This document shows positions 6,429 through 11,146 of a DNA stretch of 11,146 nucleotides, in pieces. A program made the position numbers and the translations under genes. This DNA comes from an uncultured Faecalibacterium sp. (lineage in GTDB: Bacteria; Bacillota; Clostridia; Oscillospirales; Ruminococcaceae). The stretch is from contig CALDNF010000242.1 of the NCBI GenBank assembly GCA_937917475.1, positions 1-11,146 of the forward strand. Direction: 5' to 3'. The notes under the pieces are model-generated. The model ran no database searches. It worked only from the letters and a program-made list of their open reading frames with translations, and was not told where the DNA came from. Position 1 is the first letter of the stretch. Each line of letters starts with the position of its first letter.

Positions 6429-6447
6429 AAGAGCCGACGAGGCTCTT
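6429..6447 (-). promoter_or_regulatory. Leader hairpin upstream of the acyl ligase gene
   Basis: AAGAGCC and GGCTCTT form a perfect seven-pair stem around a five-base loop. It lies in the leader between the promoter and the ribosome site. In the transcript it is followed by CCAAAUAAAAAGG, not a U-run, so it is not a terminator. It ends only a few bases before the ribosome site and could affect translation or RNA stability. Confidence 0.45.
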
Positions 6448-6476
6448 TGTGAAAGTAAACACAAGGTACACTCGCT

Positions 6477-6505
6477 ATTGTAGTTGAGGGCCGGAAAAAT
6501 GTCAA
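6477..6505 (-). promoter_or_regulatory. Near-consensus sigma-A promoter of the acyl ligase / GDSL unit
   Basis: On the minus strand TTGACA (6500-6505, perfect) and TACAAT (6477-6482, five of six bases) are separated by exactly 17 bases. This is the strongest promoter in the window. Transcription would begin near 6470, giving a leader of about 70 bases. No convincing terminator separates it from the preceding iron-sulfur gene, which ends 41 bases upstream of the -35 box. Confidence 0.8.
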
Positions 6506-6545
6506 TGAACAGCAAGTGAAAATTACGGAAAAAATTCCACTTCGT

Positions 6546-7829
6546 TTACAATGCTTCCGTTTCAGCCCCGGAAACGGCGGAACTCGCCGGAGCAGCCGGT
6601 GCGTCCGGCACCGGAGCAGGGGCAGCTTCGGCGGCAGAAACAGCAGCGGCATCCTCGGCGGAAAGCTGCTCAGCAGCGGCTTTGGCAGTTTCCTCGGCGG
6701 CACGCTTGGCTTCCCGCTCTGCCTGACGTTCTTTGGCCCGGGCAAGGGCCTCCTCCTGCCGTTTTTTGGTGCGGAGCTTGATCCGGCAGACCGAACACAG
6801 GCCGTCCACGCTGTCCGGGGCGATGGGCTTGCCGCACTCCTTGCAAAGGGTCTTGGTGCATTTGTGGACGCTCACCGGGCCCAGCGTGGTCAGCTGCCGG
6901 AGCTTGAGCCCATCGATGCCGTGGCTGGAGCAGGATGAGACGCAGACACCGCACTCGCTGCACTTCCATGGAGTGACCACCATCCGGGTCTGACCGTCGG
7001 GCAGATCCTCCAATTTAAGTGCACCGGCCCGGCAGGCTTTTTCACATTTGCCGCAGCCGAAGCACTTGTCGGTAAAGGCGGGCAGGTAGTAGCCGTAGTG
7101 CAGGGGCGTTTCTAAGGCGGCTTTGAGCTGCTTTGTCCGCTGATGGAGCATCAGACGGAAATCCACGGCTCCGTCGTCATCGCTGCGCAGGCCGGGCAGC
7201 ATCCGGAGCAGCTGCTTGGTGCCGGCTTTGGAACCCTGCGTCATATGGGAGAACATCTCCCGGCGGGAGAGCTCCTGTACATGGAAGGGGGCATCCTCCT
7301 CGTTGTAGGCCAGTGTGAACCGGGCCTCAAAGAGGGGCTGACCAAAGAATTCCACCAGCCGGGTCAGTTCCTTGCGGAGCTGTGCAGCGCAGATGTCGTT
7401 TTCACACTCGCCGCAGGGGGTCAGGTCCAGCACAATCTTTTTGTTCAGGGCAAGATAGGCCAGAGTCTCCCAAGAGAGAGCGGCGATGCAGCTGCGGACC
7501 ACGGTGTTTTTCCGGTCGCTCTTCTCGCAGCCGATCCAGAGGGTGTCGTTGTCGGTGTCCGCCGGGGAGGTGTCCCGCTGGACCTGTTCCGGAGAGGGGA
7601 CGATGCAGCCGCTCCGGCAGGCGGAAACACAGAGCCCGCAGTCGGTGCAGGGGTCCCAATCCTTGACGAGGTTGGGGCGTGTAAAGATCTGATCACCGTA
7701 AGGGCAGATGTCCTTGCAGGCGGTGCAGGGGGTGCGGTGGGGATGGAGATTCCAGCACTGACGGCGGTTGATTTCGGGATGCGATGTTTTCATCAGGGCA
7801 TCCATGGCGTATCTGGTGAAGATACTCAT
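6546..7829 (-). CDS. Multi-cluster 4Fe-4S protein (polyferredoxin) with a zinc-ribbon-like segment and Ala/Lys/Glu-rich tail
   Basis: This 427-residue protein has no signal peptide or membrane segment, so it is probably a cytoplasmic electron carrier; partner and pathway are unknown. An N-terminal pair of cysteine groups comprises C35-x2-C38-x3-C42-P and the classic C61-x2-C64-x2-C67-x3-C71. A middle region (about 95-165) has further cysteines at 101, 114, 139, 142 and 147 that are not of ferredoxin spacing. A second 2x[4Fe-4S] domain carries C256-x2-C259-x2-C262-x3-C266 and C290-x2-C293-x2-C296-x3-C300. Cysteines 324, 329, 332, 345 and 348 resemble a zinc ribbon. The tail 351-427 is first Lys/Arg/Glu/Ala-rich and probably helical, then Ala/Pro-rich and probably disordered. 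Its ribosome site lies in the last codons of the preceding trigger-factor-like gene, with a 7-base gap, so the two are probably translated together. I do not recognise a named family for the full architecture. Iron-sulfur binding is near certain; function is not. Confidence 0.85.
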   Translation of the reverse strand: MSIFTRYAMDALMKTSHPEINRRQCWNLHPHRTPCTACKDICPYGDQIFTRPNLVKDWDPCTDCGLCVSACRSGCIVPSPEQVQRDTSPADTDNDTLWIGCEKSDRKNTVVRSCIAALSWETLAYLALNKKIVLDLTPCGECENDICAAQLRKELTRLVEFFGQPLFEARFTLAYNEEDAPFHVQELSRREMFSHMTQGSKAGTKQLLRMLPGLRSDDDGAVDFRLMLHQRTKQLKAALETPLHYGYYLPAFTDKCFGCGKCEKACRAGALKLEDLPDGQTRMVVTPWKCSECGVCVSSCSSHGIDGLKLRQLTTLGPVSVHKCTKTLCKECGKPIAPDSVDGLCSVCRIKLRTKKRQEEALARAKERQAEREAKRAAEETAKAAAEQLSAEDAAAVSAAEAAPAPVPDAPAAPASSAVSGAETEAL

Positions 7830-7836
7830 TTCACGC

Positions 7837-8820
7837 TCACTCCTTTTCGGCGGGGTCGGTCACGGTGGTGACCATGGCGTTGTCCAGCAGGAACTTCTGG
7901 ACCTTCTGTGCGGCAAGGGCGGTGGCGACGGCCTCTTCGGGCAGGGCCTTGCGGATGTCGGCCACGGGGGTGTCCTGCAACTGAGACAGCCGCTGATACT
8001 CGGCGTTGACCTCTTCCGGCCGCACGGTGATGCCCTCAGCATCGGCGATGGCACGGGCGGCCAGCATGACCCGAATTCGCTTCTCAGCCTCATCCCGGTA
8101 GCCCTTTTCCAGAGCGGCGGGGGTGGTGTTCTGCTTCTTGCAGTGGTCTTCCAGACTCAGCTTGCTCTTTGCAAGCCGCTGATTCAAAGCGTCCATTTCC
8201 TTTGCGGCAGCACGGTCTAGCATGGCGGCGGGCAGGTCTACAGTCAGGTTGGCACCGGCCATTTCCAGCAGTTTCATCCCGGCGGTACGGTCGGCACCGG
8301 CTTCGTGGACGGCTCGCTTCTTGGCCCGGAACGCCTCCCGCATGGCAGCAAGGGATTCATAGCCCTGTGCTTTGGCAAAGGCATCGTTCAGTTCGGGGGT
8401 GTGCTTTTCGGCGACCGACTTCAGGTCGATCTCAAACTGTGCGGTCTTGCCGGACAACTCCTCCACCCGGAAATCGGCGGGGTAGGTGAAATCGAACCGG
8501 AAGACCTCGCCGGCCTTGTGGCCGTAGATGGCCTTCTCGGCATCGGGCATCAGTTTGCCGTCGCCCAGCACCACCATCACCTTTTCCATCCGGCTGTCGG
8601 GAATCTCCTTACCGTCCATGTAGCCGACAAAGTTCAAAAGCACCCGGTCTCCGGCTTTGGCGGGGGCATCGGAGTTGTGGTAGACGGCGTGGGTGCGGAC
8701 CTGATGCATCATTTCCTGATCCAGCGTCTGCTCGGTCACCGGGCGGACATGACGGGTGACGGCCAGACCTTTGTACTGACCGAGGGCAGCTTTGGGAAGA
8801 TTGGTTCTCTTGGTTTCCAT
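7837..8820 (-). CDS. Trigger-factor-like chaperone / peptidyl-prolyl isomerase lacking the ribosome-binding domain
   Basis: This 327-residue protein is a relative of trigger factor, which is normally about 430-450 residues with an N-terminal ribosome-binding domain, an FKBP-type isomerase domain and a helical chaperone domain. Here residues 11-55 correspond to the trigger-factor linker (LGQYKGLAV, then a VRPVTEQTLD helix). Residues about 57-135 are the FKBP-type domain: AGDRVLLNFVGYMDG (56-70), GDGKLMPDAEKAIYGHKAGE (86-105), FTYPADF (111-117) and FEIDLKSV (129-136). Residues 141-316 are the helical C-terminal domain (PELNDAFAK at 142-150). The ribosome-binding domain and its signature loop are cleanly absent, and the ATG has AAGGAG 10 bases upstream, so this is a designed start, not a broken gene. 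Without that domain it is unlikely to act on all nascent chains and may serve specific clients. It lies 31 bases after the membrane protein gene and 7 bases before the iron-sulfur protein gene. It is a paralogue rather than the housekeeping tig, which should be elsewhere in the genome. Confidence 0.87.
   Translation of the reverse strand: METKRTNLPKAALGQYKGLAVTRHVRPVTEQTLDQEMMHQVRTHAVYHNSDAPAKAGDRVLLNFVGYMDGKEIPDSRMEKVMVVLGDGKLMPDAEKAIYGHKAGEVFRFDFTYPADFRVEELSGKTAQFEIDLKSVAEKHTPELNDAFAKAQGYESLAAMREAFRAKKRAVHEAGADRTAGMKLLEMAGANLTVDLPAAMLDRAAAKEMDALNQRLAKSKLSLEDHCKKQNTTPAALEKGYRDEAEKRIRVMLAARAIADAEGITVRPEEVNAEYQRLSQLQDTPVADIRKALPEEAVATALAAQKVQKFLLDNAMVTTVTDPAEKE
7840..7845 (-). promoter_or_regulatory. 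Ribosome binding site embedded in the end of the upstream gene
   Basis: AAGGAG forms the last two sense codons (Lys-Glu) of the trigger-factor-like gene, directly before its TGA, and stands 10 bases before the ATG at 7829. It fixes the start of the iron-sulfur gene and suggests translational coupling. Confidence 0.8.
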
Positions 8821-8851
8821 AATTCAAATACTCCTTTTTATCCTCTATTTA

Positions 8852-10768
8852 TCACAGGCCCCGGGCCTGCATCCATTGCTCTGCCAGCTGGGAGAACATC
8901 TCGGGATACTGAGCATCCTCGGCGGCAAAAGCAGAGAGATAGCCTTCGATCTCTTCCCGGGTGGGGGCGGCAGTCCGCTCCCATACCGTAAAGACCGTGC
9001 CATTGCCCATGTCGAAGCTCTTTACCTGAGCAAAGCAGCCGTCCCGCAGGGCAAGGAACTGCTGGTTGAAAACGTGGGACAGCTCTCCCTCAAAGACGTA
9101 AGTCTGGGGGAAGGGGTCCGCAGTGAGGACATATTTTGCTTCAAAGAACTGCATGGGGAAGTTGTGGGTGCCCGGCACCGAAAAGCTGTCCATGAGTTTG
9201 CCGGTCAGCCGCTGCTCGGGCAGGTCGCAGTTTCTGAAATGGTCGGGGTTATAGAACATATCGTTGGGGATCATGTAAGCGGTCTCCCCCTCGGAAAGGT
9301 TTGCGTCCAGCCAGTCGGTCAGGGCTTGAATCTGAGCGTGATCCTTTCGGTCGTAGGTCAGTTTGTCCATCTTGACAAAGTAGGCCGTGGCAGGGATGGA
9401 AAGGTGGTCCAGCACAAGATCCGGCAAAGCCAGCACCGTCAGGGGGGAGCACCGCACCGACACAGCAAAGAGGATGGTAAAGGCCCAATAGCCTGCCTTG
9501 AGGGCTTTGTGCCGCTCGATACCCTCGGCCAGAGCGGCGGCACCCACAAGGAAGAGCAGTAACCATCCCGGCACGAACAGAAGCATCTGGTGAGAACCGG
9601 AGTTCTGCACCCGGGTAAAGAGTACCATGCTTACCAGCAGCTCGCACCCGGCAAGGCAGGGAAGAGCGGCCATTTTCCGCTTGCGGCAGAACCACAGTCC
9701 CAGCCCGATGAGGATGAAATTGAGCAGGCCCACCCGCATCAGATGGTAGCGCAGTTCTTCGGCCATGCCGCCCACATTATAATACGAGTAACGGCCCGCA
9801 TAGTCAAAGGACAAAATTTTGCTGACCATGGGCCAGAGCAGTACCAGCATGGCGGCAAGAGCTGCCACGCCGAAACAGACCAGATTGCGCATCCGGAGCA
9901 GAGCGGCCTTTTTATCGGTCTTTGCCAGCCGGATGCTGCTTAAAATCACCAGCAATGCATACGCAAAGTAATATCCGACCACAAAATACAGATACCACCG
10001 CCGGGTCAGGATGATGGCGGCAGTGGAGAGAAAGATCAGCACAAACCGGGCAGGCTCCAGCCGGTCAAAGCGGAAATCAAGCGTAAGTACGAAGATGTCA
10101 AAGGCGAACACCAGCCCCAGCCAATCGGGCTGAGCCAGCAGGGCACTCATCCGCAGGAAGGGATAGGTGATGGTCCAGGACAGGCCGATGAGGAAGAACC
10201 AGAACCGATGCCGCACCCGGAGCAGCTGCCCCACTTTGATGACCACTCCGGCCAGCAGGACCATCAGGCTAGGCAGGATGCAGAATACCTGTGCAAAAGC
10301 GTAACTGTCGCCGGTGTGGTCGGTCAGGCAGAAGGGAAACTCGGTAAACAGGGAGATGAAGTTGGTGTAATCCTCGGCAAAAGAGCCAAAGACTGCCGCA
10401 AACCCGGCGTGGGGGCTGGCGGCAAAGGCGGCTTCCACGGCATATTGTTTGGAAATGTAGTTCACATAGTCCCAGACATAGATGAAAGTCCGCCGCCCCA
10501 GAGCCCAATAGGTATAAACCAGAGCTCCGGCCCAAAAGGCCACAAGGACGGCTTTGTGGAACAGGTCCAGTTCCACGCCGCCCACCCGGAGCACCCAGAA
10601 GGAGAGCAGGAACAAAGTGCAGCTGCACCAGAGCCCCAGCAGCGGGAAATAAAAGGGAAAGCCAATGTTTGCGGCCCCCAGCCCCCAAAGCAGGACTCCG
10701 GCAGCAGCCAGTGCGGCAGACACCCAGCCCAAGGGCGAGAGCTGCCGCTTTTGAAGAAGATTCGGCAT
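8852..10768 (-). CDS. Polytopic membrane protein, possible GT-C-fold glycosyltransferase
   Basis: This 638-residue protein has about 12-13 hydrophobic segments between 14 and 447 (for example 14-34, 38-60, 70-90, 157-178, 188-206, 243-277, 296-313, 344-361, 394-414, 426-447). A soluble C-terminal domain of about 170 residues (about 468-638) follows. A large non-hydrophobic loop (about 91-155) after the third segment carries WDY (99-101) and ED (132-133). Acidic residues in an early external loop are typical of GT-C enzymes such as ArnT/PMT-type transferases, which use lipid-linked sugars. The fold assignment rests on this layout alone and no catalytic motif is certain. An alternative is an uncharacterised integral membrane protein of another class. 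The start has AGGGG 7 bases upstream. It heads the three-gene unit with the trigger-factor-like and iron-sulfur genes, under a promoter at 10809-10837. The combination with these two is unexpected for a glycosyltransferase. Confidence 0.6.
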   Translation of the reverse strand: MPNLLQKRQLSPLGWVSAALAAAGVLLWGLGAANIGFPFYFPLLGLWCSCTLFLLSFWVLRVGGVELDLFHKAVLVAFWAGALVYTYWALGRRTFIYVWDYVNYISKQYAVEAAFAASPHAGFAAVFGSFAEDYTNFISLFTEFPFCLTDHTGDSYAFAQVFCILPSLMVLLAGVVIKVGQLLRVRHRFWFFLIGLSWTITYPFLRMSALLAQPDWLGLVFAFDIFVLTLDFRFDRLEPARFVLIFLSTAAIILTRRWYLYFVVGYYFAYALLVILSSIRLAKTDKKAALLRMRNLVCFGVAALAAMLVLLWPMVSKILSFDYAGRYSYYNVGGMAEELRYHLMRVGLLNFILIGLGLWFCRKRKMAALPCLAGCELLVSMVLFTRVQNSGSHQMLLFVPGWLLLFLVGAAALAEGIERHKALKAGYWAFTILFAVSVRCSPLTVLALPDLVLDHLSIPATAYFVKMDKLTYDRKDHAQIQALTDWLDANLSEGETAYMIPNDMFYNPDHFRNCDLPEQRLTGKLMDSFSVPGTHNFPMQFFEAKYVLTADPFPQTYVFEGELSHVFNQQFLALRDGCFAQVKSFDMGNGTVFTVWERTAAPTREEIEGYLSAFAAEDAQYPEMFSQLAEQWMQARGL

Positions 10769-10808
10769 ATCAGAACCCCTCTCAAAAGAACAGAATCATT
10801 CATATTAC

Positions 10809-10837
10809 AGTATACCAATTAGAACAGGCTCTGACAA
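10809..10837 (-). promoter_or_regulatory. Promoter of the three-gene membrane protein / chaperone / iron-sulfur unit
   Basis: On the minus strand TTGTCA (10832-10837) and TATACT (10809-10814) are 17 bases apart, and TGG precedes the -10 box, making it also an extended -10. Transcription would start near 10802, leaving a leader of about 34 bases. No other convincing promoter is seen between here and 7829, which supports one transcript for the three genes. Confidence 0.75.
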
Positions 10838-10854
10838 CCCCGGGCAGGGCGGCG

Positions 10855-10897
10855 AAAACAAAATATCCCGCCGCATTTTCTGCAAACGGGATATTTT
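10855..10897 (-). terminator. Terminator after the probable branching enzyme gene
   Basis: An 11-pair perfect stem (AAAATATCCCG at 10860-10870 with CGGGATATTTT at 10887-10897) has a 16-base loop holding a small extra GCA/TGC pairing. On the minus strand it is followed by U-rich sequence (UUUUGUUUU). It begins 11 bases after the stop codon at 10908 and lies just upstream of the next promoter. Confidence 0.85.
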
Positions 10898-10907
10898 GAC
10901 TTGAATA

Positions 10908-11146
10908 TTACTTTTTGGAGGATGCGGCATTCTGCTTCTGAGCCCGGGCGGCACGGCGTTTCTGGGCTGCGGCCTTGTTGGCACTGGCCTTGGCGGCATC
11001 CGGATGCAGAGCCTCCGGGCTGAGTCGGAACATCCGGCTGCCCATGGCAGGCAGGTCGATGGCAAGGGTATAGTCCCGGCCATAAACGCCGCCGTCGGTG
11101 GTGTGGAAGCTCTTGGTCCGGCTCTTGTCGGCACCGCCCCAGACGG
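10908..11146 (-). CDS. glgB: C-terminal end of a probable 1,4-alpha-glucan branching enzyme (runs off the window)
   Basis: The last 78 codons and the TAA stop are present; the gene begins beyond base 11146. The visible part starts VWGGADKSRTKSFHTTDGG and continues YGRDYTLAIDLPAMGSRMFRL. This resembles the closing beta-domain of GlgB (a GG turn, then a Y/D-S/T-L-x-x-x-LP-P/A-x-G pattern). GlgB transfers short alpha-1,4 chains to alpha-1,6 branch points of cytoplasmic glycogen. After that domain come about 35 extra residues, strongly Ala/Lys/Arg/Gln-rich and ending SSKK, longer than the usual GlgB end. The catalytic barrel is outside the window, so another GH13 enzyme with a similar C-domain is possible. 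Confidence 0.6.
   Translation of the reverse strand, partial: VWGGADKSRTKSFHTTDGGVYGRDYTLAIDLPAMGSRMFRLSPEALHPDAAKASANKAAAQKRRAARAQKQNAASSKK

Noticed and set aside
4473..6452. 659-codon plus-strand open frame opposite the acyl ligase, and the 440-codon one at 3362-4684 opposite the GDSL gene
   Set aside because: Both are explained by codon bias of the real minus-strand genes. They run across gene boundaries, a promoter or a terminator and show no domain.
6514..6542. AT-rich imperfect inverted repeat after the iron-sulfur gene, considered as a terminator
   Set aside because: Its stem is interrupted and weak (AAGTG plus AATT with an internal loop), and no U-run follows. Readthrough into the ligase unit cannot be excluded.

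Overview
The window reads as a chromosomal segment of a gut-type anaerobic Firmicute. It is fairly GC-rich, with strong AGGAGG-type ribosome sites, sigma-A-like promoters, a glycerol kinase and acyl-CoA ligase of Gram-positive style, a lipoprotein with PplA-like flavin domains, and a polyferredoxin. My best guess is an Oscillospirales/Ruminococcaceae member resembling Faecalibacterium. That assignment is an inference from protein style; there is no rRNA or other marker gene here. No tRNA, rRNA, CRISPR array, insertion sequence or phage gene was seen.

Layout from left to right. (1) 1-139, minus: the first 46 codons of a FucO-like iron-dependent alcohol dehydrogenase, with its own promoter and leader. 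(2) 357-1697, minus: a secreted lipoprotein with three predicted covalent-flavin motifs, ending in a clear terminator. (3) 1698-1919: a divergent control region holding promoters for the lipoprotein and for glpK, plus a perfect dyad beside the glpK promoter. (4) 1920-3407, plus: glycerol kinase, the only plus-strand gene, closed by a strong bidirectional terminator at 3430-3467. (5) 6401-3476, minus: a two-gene unit of an acyl-adenylating ligase and a secreted GDSL/SGNH hydrolase, driven by a near-consensus promoter at 6477-6505. (6) 10768-6546, minus: a compact three-gene unit of a polytopic membrane protein (possible GT-C glycosyltransferase), a trigger-factor-like protein without the ribosome-binding domain, and a multi-cluster iron-sulfur protein. 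It is driven by a promoter at 10809-10837. (7) 10908-11146, minus: the C-terminal end of a probable glycogen branching enzyme with its own terminator.

How the genes relate: the flavin lipoprotein, the reductase fragment and the iron-sulfur protein all point to redox disposal in a fermentative anaerobe, possibly including flavin-based extracellular electron transfer. GlpK and the acyl ligase/GDSL pair point to glycerol and lipid metabolism. The least explained part is the three-gene unit 6546-10768. A ribosome-independent trigger-factor relative is followed after only 7 bases by a polyferredoxin, which suggests a dedicated chaperone for an iron-sulfur protein or its partner. That is a hypothesis, not something the sequence proves.
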